64,000 nt of DNA, from contig NZ_JAFJMJ010000002.1 in the NCBI RefSeq assembly GCF_017309385.1, positions 2,604,001-2,668,000 of the forward strand, in the 5' to 3' direction. Of the stretch, positions 1-8,444 are shown piece after piece; the stretch's first letter is position 1; every line of letters starts with the position of its first letter. Below the pieces are notes generated by a model, which worked only from the letters and a program-made list of their open reading frames with translations, was not told the DNA's origin and did not search any database. The stretch comes from Amycolatopsis sp. 195334CR. GTDB lineage: Bacteria > Actinomycetota > Actinomycetes > Mycobacteriales > Pseudonocardiaceae. A program made the position numbers and the translations under genes.

Positions 1-1582
1 GGGTGTTGCTCCCGTTGACCCACTCGCAGGTCCGCAACGACTTCACCCGGGGCTTCCCGCCGTTCAGCGCGCCTTCGGCCACGGCGGCGTCGGGCAGCGC
101 GCACGGGTCCAGCGGCAGCACGCTGGCCGGGTCCGCCGGGCGGTCGACCTCGGCGGTGCGCAGGCGCGTCAGCGCCGCGGAAAGCGCGCTGTCGGCGATG
201 GCGCACGGATCACCGGCCTTGGTCGCGTTGTAGATCATCACGTGGAGCTGCGGTTGCGTGGGCAGCAGAACGAGCGAATCGCAGCCGCCGCTGAAGGTCA
301 TGCGCTGCAGTGCCATGCCCTCGGCGGACCGGTTGGCCTGGCCGACATCGCCGTTGGGCACCGGGTCGCCGAGCTGGAGTTCGAAGTCAATGCCATCGCC
401 GCCATCGCCGCGGGAGTAGTAGCAGCGGTTCGGCTGGATCGGGTTCGATTCCGGTTCCAGCGTGCCGAGATCGGCGGTGAAGTCGCCGTCGAGCACCTGG
501 CACGGATCGACGCGCCGCAGCCGGTCGAGGGTGAGCGCCTCGGTCATCGGCAGCGCGGTGACGCCGGGGTCGTCCGGTCCGCGCGTCGCGATGATCGCGG
601 TGGTGAGCGCCGCGACCAGGGCGACCACGACCCCCGCCACGGCCCAGCGCAGCCAGATCCTGGGTGGGCGCGGGGGTGGTCGCCAGGCCGGGAGCGGCAG
701 GGACAGTGCTGCGCGCACTTCCGCGTCCTGCTGCTGGATCCGCGCGTGGACCGCGGGCGGCCACGGGGCGGCTGAGGCCGGGGCCCGGCCGAGGAAGTCC
801 AGCACCTGCTCGGGTGTGGGCCGGAGAGCCGGGTCCTTGGCCAGGCACGGCTCCGCCAGCACGCGGATCTCCGCCGGCACGGTGGTGAGATCCGGTTCGG
901 TGTGCACGACGTTGTAGAGCGTCTGGGCCGCGGCCGTGCCGGTGAACGGGCCCTGCCCGGTGGCCGCCATGACCAGCACGGCACCGAGGGAGAACATGTC
1001 GCTGGCCGCGGTGACCTGCCCGCCCCCGGCCTGTTCCGGGGACATGAACGCGGGCGAGCCGATGATCGAGCCGGTGCCGGTGAGTTCGTGGCCGTCCTCG
1101 ATCGCCCTGGCGATGCCGAAGTCGATCACCCGCGGCCCGTCCGCGGTGAGCAGGATGTTGCTGGGCTTGAGATCGCGGTGGACCAGCGCGGCGCGGTGGA
1201 TCTCGGTCAGCGCCGCGGCCAGCCCGGCGGCTAGGCGGCGCACGGCCCCCACCGGCAGCGGGCCGAGCGCGTCCACCGCCTCCCGCAGCGACGGCCCGGT
1301 GACGAAAACCGAGGCGAGCCAAGGCGTTTCGGCTTCCGGGTCGGCGTCCATCACCGCCGCGGTGTAGGCGCCGGAGACCAGCCGCGAAGCGGTCACCTCA
1401 CGCCGGAACCGTTCGCGGAAACCGGTGTCGTGCACGAAGTGCGGGTGCAGTTGCTTGACCGCGACCAGCCGGCCGTCGGGCGCGAGGCCGAGCACGACGC
1501 GGCCCATGCCGCCCTCGCCGAGCGCGGCGATGATCCGGTAGGGGCCGAGCTGGCGGGGTTCGCGGGGGTCCAGTGGTTCCAC
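1..1582 (-). CDS. Transmembrane serine/threonine protein kinase (3' end outside window)
   Basis: Hanks-type kinase that should phosphorylate Ser/Thr of cytoplasmic targets in response to an extracellular signal. The GTG start gives VEPLDPREPRQLGPYRI, followed by glycine loop GEGGMG (about residues 23-27), VAVK with the ATP-site lysine near 43, HRDLKPSN catalytic loop and DFG, so it is an active RD-type kinase. A proline-rich linker leads to one membrane helix (WAVAGVVVALVAALTTAII), then an ectodomain with spaced cysteines. The phrase DPCAL, also in its neighbour, recalls DUF3558-type secreted domains. It starts 9 bp after the stop of the upstream kinase, so the two are co-transcribed and look like a tandem duplication. 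At least 527 codons are visible and no stop occurs before base 1. Confidence 0.93.
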   Translation of the reverse strand, partial: MEPLDPREPRQLGPYRIIAALGEGGMGRVVLGLAPDGRLVAVKQLHPHFVHDTGFRERFRREVTASRLVSGAYTAAVMDADPEAETPWLASVFVTGPSLREAVDALGPLPVGAVRRLAAGLAAALTEIHRAALVHRDLKPSNILLTADGPRVIDFGIARAIEDGHELTGTGSIIGSPAFMSPEQAGGGQVTAASDMFSLGAVLVMAATGQGPFTGTAAAQTLYNVVHTEPDLTTVPAEIRVLAEPCLAKDPALRPTPEQVLDFLGRAPASAAPWPPAVHARIQQQDAEVRAALSLPLPAWRPPPRPPRIWLRWAVAGVVVALVAALTTAIIATRGPDDPGVTALPMTEALTLDRLRRVDPCQVLDGDFTADLGTLEPESNPIQPNRCYYSRGDGGDGIDFELQLGDPVPNGDVGQANRSAEGMALQRMTFSGGCDSLVLLPTQPQLHVMIYNATKAGDPCAIADSALSAALTRLRTAEVDRPADPASVLPLDPCALPDAAVAEGALNGGKPRVKSLRTCEWVNGSNT

Positions 1583-1591
1583 GGGCCGTTC

Positions 1592-3376
1592 CTAGGGTTT
1601 CGGGAGTCGCGGGAGCACGACCTGGCGTGCCTGCTGGACCTTCTGGCACGCCTGGTCCATGGCCTGACCGCTACCGGGGATCACCATCAGCTCGACGCTC
1701 TCGCCGTCCCGCGCGCCGGTCTGCCGGTGTGCCCAGGCCAGTGCGCAGCCGGACTGGCCGTCCTCGTTGTTCCGCGGCGTCGGTGCCGTCGACACCGGGA
1801 TGCCGTTGACCAGCCGCACCGCGAGGGAGCCGGTGCCTTCGTACCGGCATTCGCGCAGTCCTCTGTAGACGGTGTTGCGCAGGGGCTCGACGAACCGGTC
1901 CGCCTCGGCGGGTGCGAGCAGCGCGCAGGGATCGAGCGCGGCCACGGTGCCCGGCGGGAGGTCGCGGTCGTGGCCACCGGCGCGCAGTTGCCGCACGGCG
2001 GCGCCGAGTCCGTCCTTCGCCACGGTGCACGCGTCGGCGACGGGCACGGGGAAGAACACCTCGGCGCCGAGTGTGCTCTCCGGGAACCCGTTGACGGCAA
2101 CCGCCGCCTCGCAGTTGCGGGCGTCGCCCTTGGTCTCCAGCCGGAGACCTTCGAGGTCACCGTCCGGTTCGCCGCCGAGCAGGCCGCGCCCGATCTTGAG
2201 TTCCAGGCCCTGGCCTTCGGCGTTGTCCAGCAGGCAGGAGTCGAACAACCAGCCGTCCTTCGTGGACAGCCGGCCCAGTCCGGGCACGTCCTGCCCGTCG
2301 AGCAACCGGCACAGGTCGACGCGGCGCAGGTTGTCCGGGCCGAACGGATCCGGGTTCGCCGCGGTGACCACCGGCTCCGACGGCAGCCCACCGGCCGCCG
2401 ACGGTGACTCGGACCCGGTCAGGCTGAGCGCGGTGATCGTGCCACCCGCCAGCAGGACCACCGCCGCGACGGCGATTCCGGCGTACCAGCGGCGGCGGGA
2501 CGGGGGCTTGAGCAGTTCGCTGATCCGGTCGCGTTGTGCGTCGCCGAGCTGGAGCACCCGCGGCGGCCACGGGCTGGCGACCGGTTCGATGGGACCGAGT
2601 TCCCGCAGCACCTCGGCGGGCGAGGGCCGGCGCGCCGGGTCCTTGGCCAGGCACGGCTCGACGATCCGCCGCAGCCACGGGTCCAGGTGGCGCAGGTCGG
2701 GTTCGGCGTGCACCACGTTGTAGAGGGTCTGCGGGGTGGAGGTGCCGGTGAACGGGCCGCGGCCGGTCGCCGCCATCACCAGCAGCGCGCCGAGGGAGAA
2801 CAGGTCGCTGGCCGGGGTCAGCGGTGTGCCCTGCGCCTGTTCCGGGGACATGAACCCGGGCGAGCCGATGATCGAACCGGTCTGCGTCAGCTCGGATTCG
2901 CCCTCGGCCAGGCGGGCGATGCCGAAGTCGATCACCCGCGGGCCGTCCTCGGCGAGGATGACGTTGCCGGGTTTGAGGTCGCGGTGCACCAGGCCGGTGC
3001 GGTGGATCTCCCCCAGCGCCAGCGCGAGCCCCGCGGCCAGGTGCCGGACGGCGGCCGGGGGCAGTGGCGCCACTTCGGACAGTGCCGGCCCCGGCACGAA
3101 CACCGAGGCGAGCCACGGGGTTGGCGCGTCCGGGTCGGCATCGACCACGGCGGCGGTGTAGGCCCCGGAGACCAGGCGGGAGGTGGCGACCTCGCGGCGG
3201 AAGCGCTCGCGGAACCCGTGGTCGCGCGCGAAGGAGGCGTGGACCTGCTTGACCGCGACCAGCCGCCCGTCCGGGGAGATCCCGAGCAGCACGCGGCCCA
3301 TGCCGCCGGCCCCCAGAACGGCGATCACCTGGTAGCGACCCACCTCGGCCGGATCACCGGCGCTCAATGGTTCCAC
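1592..3376 (-). CDS. Transmembrane serine/threonine protein kinase
   Basis: Complete 594-residue receptor-like kinase. The kinase domain spans about residues 14-260: GAGGMG loop, Lys43 in VAVK, HRDLKPGN at 131-138 with catalytic Asp133, DFG at 150-152, and SPEQ activation-segment end. A juxtamembrane stretch precedes one helix at about 299-320 (AGIAVAAVVLLAGGTITA). The outer 270 residues hold several cysteines in DLCRLL, DSCLL, LDPCALL and ECRYEG contexts, consistent with two DUF3558-like modules that may bind a wall ligand (inference). The start is GTG (VEPLSAGDPAEVGRY), aligned with the start of the downstream paralogue. First gene of a two-kinase operon. The kinase assignment is secure; the ectodomain assignment is tentative. 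Confidence 0.96.
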   Translation of the reverse strand: MEPLSAGDPAEVGRYQVIAVLGAGGMGRVLLGISPDGRLVAVKQVHASFARDHGFRERFRREVATSRLVSGAYTAAVVDADPDAPTPWLASVFVPGPALSEVAPLPPAAVRHLAAGLALALGEIHRTGLVHRDLKPGNVILAEDGPRVIDFGIARLAEGESELTQTGSIIGSPGFMSPEQAQGTPLTPASDLFSLGALLVMAATGRGPFTGTSTPQTLYNVVHAEPDLRHLDPWLRRIVEPCLAKDPARRPSPAEVLRELGPIEPVASPWPPRVLQLGDAQRDRISELLKPPSRRRWYAGIAVAAVVLLAGGTITALSLTGSESPSAAGGLPSEPVVTAANPDPFGPDNLRRVDLCRLLDGQDVPGLGRLSTKDGWLFDSCLLDNAEGQGLELKIGRGLLGGEPDGDLEGLRLETKGDARNCEAAVAVNGFPESTLGAEVFFPVPVADACTVAKDGLGAAVRQLRAGGHDRDLPPGTVAALDPCALLAPAEADRFVEPLRNTVYRGLRECRYEGTGSLAVRLVNGIPVSTAPTPRNNEDGQSGCALAWAHRQTGARDGESVELMVIPGSGQAMDQACQKVQQARQVVLPRLPKP

Positions 3377-3435
3377 AGCACTCCCCCCGTCGGAAAAAGA
3401 TCTTACCGAGGAGGGTCGCGGGCAGGTGATTCAGG

Positions 3436-3945
3436 TCAGCAATTCACCGGCACCGGGTAACTCGCTTCCGAGTCGCGCCAGCCGTCGATGTTCACCGCGG
3501 CATTCGCGGTGACGTGGGTGGCGCCCGGCGCCGCGGAGCACACCGCCGAGAGGGTGGCCGGAGAGCCGTAACACGCCGCCGCGTACCAGGACGACAATCC
3601 GCTGTTGTGGCAACCGTCATCACGGACCTGCTTCGACGAACCCGTCACCGCCCACATGTTGATGACCGCGGCCGACAACTGGATTCCGGCGTTGGTGTTG
3701 TTCTTCACGATCATCACCGACCGGTACACCGGCTGCGTGCCGTTGTGCGAGTTGATCAAGCAAGCGTCGAGGTAGGCACTGGTGTCGCAGTGCCAGTTGG
3801 ATGGATACCGCCCCTGTGAATCGCGGGGGTCGGCGGACCAGTAACGCTGCTCCGCGGAAGCGGGCGGGGCCCACACGCACAACGCGGTCAGCGCCGAAGC
3901 GAAGAGAACTCCGGTGATACGGCCTCTTCGAGGAAGGTTTCCCAT
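3436..3945 (-). CDS. Secreted cysteine-rich small protein
   Basis: Exported protein of 169 residues with no family I recognise. A basic N-terminus (MGNLPRRGR), hydrophobic core and PPASA cleavage site form a Sec signal peptide. The mature part of about 140 residues begins EQRYWSADP and contains six cysteines (HCD, ACL, GCH, ACY, VCS and C-terminal NC), which fits three disulfides. A GTG lies two codons upstream, but the AAAGGAG ribosome site is 7 nt before the ATG at 3945 and too close to the GTG, so the ATG was chosen. It is divergent from the DMT transporter with about 245 bp between starts, and that gap holds a 14 bp perfect palindrome. Confidence 0.75.
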   Translation of the reverse strand: MGNLPRRGRITGVLFASALTALCVWAPPASAEQRYWSADPRDSQGRYPSNWHCDTSAYLDACLINSHNGTQPVYRSVMIVKNNTNAGIQLSAAVINMWAVTGSSKQVRDDGCHNSGLSSWYAAACYGSPATLSAVCSAAPGATHVTANAAVNIDGWRDSEASYPVPVNC

Positions 3946-4103
3946 GTGCACACTCCTTTGTTTTCGGACAGCAAAGAATTACCGTCGTGCGGCAGAAATA
4001 CGCGGAATCGACGCGTGAATCATTTCCGAAACACCGGGCCTCCCCAGGCCGGTGCACGGAACTCCCCTCTGGCGCGTTCGAGATTAGCGGCACGATAAGA
4101 TCA

Positions 4104-4117
4104 AGTAAACGTTTACT
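4104..4117. promoter_or_regulatory. Perfect 14 bp palindrome, LacI-like operator
   Basis: AGTAAACGTTTACT reads identically on both strands and has the central CG typical of LacI/GalR-family operators. It lies about 73 bp before the DMT transporter start and about 158 bp before the divergent secreted-protein start, in an AT-richer patch. No LacI-family gene is present in this window, so any regulator would act from elsewhere. Assignment rests on symmetry and position only. Confidence 0.5.
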
Positions 4118-4190
4118 CGAAATTTCTCAGCCGAATGCCAGGTCCGATTTCCGCCGGTGCGCGAGGTGGTTACTGCGGTGTGCTCGGGAG

Positions 4191-5183
4191 ATGTCGTCGA
4201 GAGGAGTGCCGTGGCAGTTCGCCGCGCTGGCGCTGGCGTGGGGATCGAGCTTCCTGTTCATGAAGGTCGGGCTGGCCGGGCTGTCCCCGGTCCAGCTGGT
4301 CACCGCGCGCATGGCGCTCGGCGCGCTCGCGCTGCTGGTGCTCGTCGTGGTGCGGCGGGTGCCGCTGCCCCGGTCGGCGCGGGCGCTGGCGCACATCGGC
4401 GTGGTGTCGCTGTTCCTGTGCGTGCTGCCGTTCCTGTTGTTCGCCTGGGCGGGCGAGCGGATCAACTCCGGCCTGTCCAGCATCTTCAACGCCACCACTC
4501 CCCTGATGACCCTGCTGATCACCCTGGTGGCGCTGCGCGCCGAACGACCGCACCGCGGCCAGCTCGCCGGACTCGGGCTCGGCCTGGCGGGGGTGCTCGT
4601 GGTGCTGGCGCCGTGGCAGCTCACCGGCGTCACCGGCGGCATCACCGCGCAGCTCGCCTGCCTCGCCGCCACGGCCAGCTACGGTCTCGCCTTCGTCTAC
4701 CTCCGCCGTTTCGTGTCACCGCTGGGACTGCCGGCGATCGCCGTCGCCACCGTCCAGGTCGGACTGGGCGCGGTGCCCCTGCTCGCCACCGTGCCGTTCC
4801 TCGACCCGCACCCGGTGACCCTGACCCCAGCGGTGGTGCTGAGCGTGCTCGGGCTGGGCGTGTTCGGCACCGGGCTGGCCTACGTCTGGAACACCGGCAT
4901 CGTCGCCGCCTGGGGTGCCGCGGTGGCGTCGAGTGTCACCTACCTGACGCCGGTCATCGGGGTCGCGCTCGGCGCGGTGGTGCTGGGCGAGGCCATCACC
5001 TGGAACCAGCCGGCCGGGGCGGTGCTCGTGGTCGCCGGGATCGTGCTCAGCCGCGGCGCGAAAGGCGGGTCAAGGCCGCCAGCACCAGCGCGAACACCGG
5101 CAGCCAGTACAGCCGGTGCCACACCCACCCGCCCGACGGTTCGTCGAGCAGACCGGGCAGGCGCCCCAGCGCGAGACCGGTGA
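4191..5183 (+). CDS. EamA/DMT-family membrane transporter
   Basis: Drug/metabolite transporter superfamily protein with about ten predicted membrane helices in two EamA repeats; the substrate cannot be told from sequence. It opens PWQFAALALAWGSSFLFMKV, a classic EamA first helix, and the second repeat begins ITAQLACLAATASYGLAFVY. I chose ATG 4191 as the first sensible start; GTG 4206, directly after AGAGGA, is an alternative. After the last helix (AGIVLSRGAKGG) the frame continues for about 40 Pro/Ala/Arg-rich residues that are unlike the family and lie antisense to the acyltransferase 3' end. That tail may be translated, or may reflect loss of an earlier stop. Confidence 0.85.
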   Translation: MSSRGVPWQFAALALAWGSSFLFMKVGLAGLSPVQLVTARMALGALALLVLVVVRRVPLPRSARALAHIGVVSLFLCVLPFLLFAWAGERINSGLSSIFNATTPLMTLLITLVALRAERPHRGQLAGLGLGLAGVLVVLAPWQLTGVTGGITAQLACLAATASYGLAFVYLRRFVSPLGLPAIAVATVQVGLGAVPLLATVPFLDPHPVTLTPAVVLSVLGLGVFGTGLAYVWNTGIVAAWGAAVASSVTYLTPVIGVALGAVVLGEAITWNQPAGAVLVVAGIVLSRGAKGGSRPPAPARTPAASTAGATPTRPTVRRADRAGAPARDR

Positions 5184-6114
5184 AGCTGACCAGGAGCAAC
5201 GCCGTCTGGTGCCAGCAGTAGACGATCATCGCCGAGCGGTTGAGCGCCGAGATCGGTGTCCACACGCGACGGTGCTGGAGCACCGGGGCCAGCCACGGGC
5301 GCACCAGCAGGAAGGCACCGATCTGCGCGGCGGCCAGTGCCAGGGCGAACAACGACGGCGGGGCGAGGTTGGACCACCGGTCCCCCGGTACGCCCACCGC
5401 GCTGGCCGGGTACCCGGCCCACAGCAACGCGGCGCCGCCGAGCACGCCCACCGGCAGCAGCACCGCACCGGCCGTCCGCGGCAATCGTCCTTCGGCCAGT
5501 GCGAGACCCAGCAGGTGCGGCGCGGCCCAGGCGACGGGCGCGGCGGCCAGCGAGAGCCAGGGCGGCAGGCCGTGCGGCCGGATCAGGTCGACCACCACGA
5601 CCAGCGCCACCGGCACCAGCGCCACCCACGGTCCACCCCGGCGCACGGCGGCGCGCAGCGGGCGGGTGAGCGCGACCAGCAGCAGGTACACGAGCAGGAA
5701 CCACAGCGGCTGGGTGACCAGCGCCCGCACCAGGTCGCGGGTGCTGTCCGGGACGCCGGCTGCGTCGAGCAGGATCAGCGCGGGCACCCACAGCGCGGCC
5801 AGCGCGACCAGCGGGACGACCAGCCGGGTCAGGCGTAGCGGTTTCCCCGCCCGTGCACGGCGGCCCGCCGCGTACCCGGCCGCGAAGAAGAACGGGCCGA
5901 GCGTCTGCAGGAGCCAGGTGACCGGGGCGAGCCACGGGCTGTGGGCCAGCGGGCTCTCGCCGTGCAGTGCCGAGGGCCGGTGCGGGTCGCTGACCACCGC
6001 GCTCACCAGCCAGTGCCCGAGCACCACCCCGGCGATCGCGCCGCCCCGCAGCGCGTCCACGGTCCGGTCGCGTTCGTCGCTTGTGGACACTGCAACGCCC
6101 CGTTCCCGGACCAC
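5047..6114 (-). CDS. Acyltransferase-3-like integral membrane protein
   Basis: Multi-pass membrane protein of about 355 residues resembling the acyltransferase 3 (OafA/OatA-type) family, which moves acyl groups onto sugars or other acceptors at the membrane. The N-terminus has RTVDALRGGAIAGVVLGHW, matching the family's D-x-LRG opening with its membrane histidine, and a later IVYCWHQTALL helix fits the fold. About ten helices follow one another with short loops. GTG 6114 and a second GTG at 6090 are both possible starts. It converges with the DMT transporter and overlaps its 3' end by 137 bp. It is divergent from the recombinase gene. Substrate unknown. Confidence 0.8.
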   Translation of the reverse strand: MVRERGVAVSTSDERDRTVDALRGGAIAGVVLGHWLVSAVVSDPHRPSALHGESPLAHSPWLAPVTWLLQTLGPFFFAAGYAAGRRARAGKPLRLTRLVVPLVALAALWVPALILLDAAGVPDSTRDLVRALVTQPLWFLLVYLLLVALTRPLRAAVRRGGPWVALVPVALVVVVDLIRPHGLPPWLSLAAAPVAWAAPHLLGLALAEGRLPRTAGAVLLPVGVLGGAALLWAGYPASAVGVPGDRWSNLAPPSLFALALAAAQIGAFLLVRPWLAPVLQHRRVWTPISALNRSAMIVYCWHQTALLLVSFTGLALGRLPGLLDEPSGGWVWHRLYWLPVFALVLAALTRLSRRG

Positions 6115-6168
6115 CGGAGACCCGCACGCGAAAAGCTACCCGATCCGGGCGGGCTAGGATCGGCATCG

Positions 6169-7308
6169 ATGACCGAGCTCGAACCCACCGCCGCCGCCCG
6201 GATCCTGGCCAGGCAGGCGCCGTCGCAGCGGGCCGCCGTGGTGGGTGAGGAACTGCTGGAGGCCGAACGGCAGCGCGGCCGCCTGATCAGGGCGATCGCC
6301 GAGTTGCCCGCCCTGCCGCCGCCCGATCCGCGGGACCGCTACACCCCGAGGGCGCTGACCGTGACCTGGCTGAGCGGGAAGTCGCCGCACACCCAGCGCG
6401 GTTACCTGCGCGAACTGAACGACTGGCTGCACTGGTGCCAGGCCAACCAGCTCGACCCGCTCGACGCCCACGGTGCCGACGGGGACGCGTGGAAGGCCAC
6501 CATGACCGCCCAGCGGCGGGCGCCCGACGGCACGGTGAGGCTGGAGAAACCCAGCGCCACCACGGTGAAGCACCGGATCGACGCGGTGTCGAGCTGGTAC
6601 GCCTACCTGCTGCGGCACGAGCGGGCCCAGCGCAATCCGATGGTCGCGGTGACCCGGCCGCCGGTGCCGGCGACCTCACCGCTGCAGGTGCTCGACGACG
6701 ACGCGGAGTACCACGCGTTCCTGGAGTTCATCGAGGAGCGCGCCACCAGGCTGGGTACCGAGACGGCGCTTCGTGACACCGCCTTGATCCGCGCGTTGTT
6801 CACCCTGGCGGTGCGTGTCACCGGGTTGTGCACCGCACGCATCGAGCACATCCGGCGCGTGGGCAACCACACGAACCTGCACTACCGGAAGAAGGGCGGC
6901 CAGGATGCCCACGTGCCGATCGGTCCCGGCACGCTGGCCACGTTCGAGCGGTACTGGGCGGTGCGGGCCGAGCGCGAAGGCGTCCCGAGGGCGAAGCTCA
7001 GCGGCCCGATCCTGGCTTCGACCCCGCATCCGCACCAGCCGCAGCACACCGGCGGCCGGGCGCTGACCCAGCGCGACGCCGACCGCATCCTGTCGCGGGT
7101 GGCGCGTGAAGCCGGGATCACGATCCGGTTGTCGCCGCACTCCGGGCGGGCGACCGTGGCGACCCGGGCCCTGCGTGAAGGCGCGCCGCCGCGGGCGGTG
7201 CAGGCGCTGCTCGGGGTGGCCAGCCTCGACACCGCGATGCGCTACGACCGCACCGACTACACCGGCGACCGCAGCCCCGTTTACCTGCTGGACCCGCCGA
7301 CGCCGTAG
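6169..7308 (+). CDS. Tyrosine recombinase/integrase family protein
   Basis: Site-specific recombinase of 379 residues. The N-terminal half has a SAM-like core-binding domain (GKSPHTQRGYLRELNDWLHW) and the C-terminal half the catalytic domain: Lys in YRKKGGQD, His324 and Arg327 in SPHSGRA, and nucleophile Tyr359 in AMRYDR. The usual first arginine of the TGLR motif is Cys221, with Arg224 three residues on, so activity is uncertain. A TAGGAT hexamer at 6155-6160 sits 8 nt before ATG, suggesting a leaderless transcript. There is no tRNA, excisionase, relaxase or direct repeat nearby, so there is no evidence for an integrated element; a chromosomally domesticated recombinase is possible. Confidence 0.82.
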   Translation: MTELEPTAAARILARQAPSQRAAVVGEELLEAERQRGRLIRAIAELPALPPPDPRDRYTPRALTVTWLSGKSPHTQRGYLRELNDWLHWCQANQLDPLDAHGADGDAWKATMTAQRRAPDGTVRLEKPSATTVKHRIDAVSSWYAYLLRHERAQRNPMVAVTRPPVPATSPLQVLDDDAEYHAFLEFIEERATRLGTETALRDTALIRALFTLAVRVTGLCTARIEHIRRVGNHTNLHYRKKGGQDAHVPIGPGTLATFERYWAVRAEREGVPRAKLSGPILASTPHPHQPQHTGGRALTQRDADRILSRVAREAGITIRLSPHSGRATVATRALREGAPPRAVQALLGVASLDTAMRYDRTDYTGDRSPVYLLDPPTP

Positions 7309-7324
7309 CGGGCACAGTGTGCCT

Positions 7325-8443
7325 ATGAACGACTTTCCCCTGTCGCCGCCCGCGCACGAGCAGCGGTGGCTCGACGTCGCGCGGGAGCTGGCGGCGGAGT
7401 TCGCGCGGACGGCGCCGGATCGTGACCTCACGGCTGAGCTGCCGCGGGAGAACCTGGAGGCGCTGCACGCGTCGGGGTTGGACGCGGCGTTGCTGCCGGG
7501 CGAACTCGGTGGGCAGGACCTCAGTTACCGCGCCTATGGCGAGATCGTGCGCGTGCTGAGCGGTGCGTGCCCGTCGACGGCGTGCATCTGGGTGATGCAC
7601 ATCGGCGCGGGGGTCGGGCTGGCGCAGCTGTCGGCGCCGGAGATGGCGCGGTACTACGCCGGCGAGCTGATCGCCGGGCGGCGGTTCGCCAACGCGCTGT
7701 CGGAACCGACCGGCGGCAACCGGTTCCTGTTCCCGTCGCAGACCGCGTCGCCGGTCGAGGGCGGCTTCCTGTTCTCCGGCGCGAAGCGCTTCGCGTCCGG
7801 GTGTGAGATCGCTGATCACTTCCTGGTCAACGTGCTCATCGACGGGGAGCCCGCCTTCTTCGGCGTGCCCCGTGACGACACGGTCGCGTTCAACCCGCTG
7901 TGGGACTCGATGGGCCTGCGCGCGAGCCGCAGCCAGCAGCTGGAGTTCACCGGCACGCTCCTGCGCGCCGAGCACCGGTGCCCGCCCGGGGACGGTCCGC
8001 GCCCCAACCACATCGCGGCGGGGCTGGCGTTCCTGTCGCTCGGCCTGGCCGACGCGGCACTGGCCGAGACGATCGCCTTCGCCCGGCGGCGCACCCTGCC
8101 ACCGCACGGGATCGCGCTGGCGGACAAGGAAACCGTGCAGGTCAAGATCGCCGAGGCGCACGTCCGGCTGGAGGCCGCGCGGGCCTACGCGCAGAAGATG
8201 GCGCTGCACGCGGACCTGCTGGACCCGGCGTTCCTGGAGTCGTCGATGGTGGCGAAGGTACTGGCCAACGGGGTCGCCAGGGAGATCGCCGCGCTCGGCC
8301 TGGAAACCGCGGGAGGGAACGGTTACGTGCGCCCGTCGCCCTTCGAACGCTTCACCCGCGATGCCTGGGCGGGGCACCTGATGGCGCTGTCGCCGGAGGT
8401 CATCCACGCCATGCTCGGCGCGCGGCTGCTCAAGGAGGAATAG
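7325..8443 (+). CDS. Acyl-CoA dehydrogenase family flavoprotein
   Basis: FAD-dependent enzyme of 372 residues that would oxidise an acyl-CoA or act as a flavin monooxygenase on a related substrate. The N-terminal helical domain is followed by the beta-domain phrase ALSEPTGGNRF and FSGAKRFASGCEIADHFLV, and the C-terminal helical bundle ends with GLETAGGNGYVRPSPFERF, the dehydrogenase signature before the last helices. The start ATG (MNDFPLSPPAHEQRW) lies 14 bp after the recombinase stop. Its stop is 1 nt before the next gene's GTG, so it is co-transcribed with the carbon-nitrogen hydrolase. The exact substrate cannot be assigned. Confidence 0.88.
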   Translation: MNDFPLSPPAHEQRWLDVARELAAEFARTAPDRDLTAELPRENLEALHASGLDAALLPGELGGQDLSYRAYGEIVRVLSGACPSTACIWVMHIGAGVGLAQLSAPEMARYYAGELIAGRRFANALSEPTGGNRFLFPSQTASPVEGGFLFSGAKRFASGCEIADHFLVNVLIDGEPAFFGVPRDDTVAFNPLWDSMGLRASRSQQLEFTGTLLRAEHRCPPGDGPRPNHIAAGLAFLSLGLADAALAETIAFARRRTLPPHGIALADKETVQVKIAEAHVRLEAARAYAQKMALHADLLDPAFLESSMVAKVLANGVAREIAALGLETAGGNGYVRPSPFERFTRDAWAGHLMALSPEVIHAMLGARLLKEE

Positions 8444-8444
8444 C

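Noticed and set aside
4191..5183. Frameshift inside the DMT transporter
   Set aside because: Both EamA repeats read through in one frame; only the extra tail is odd, so no lesion was called.
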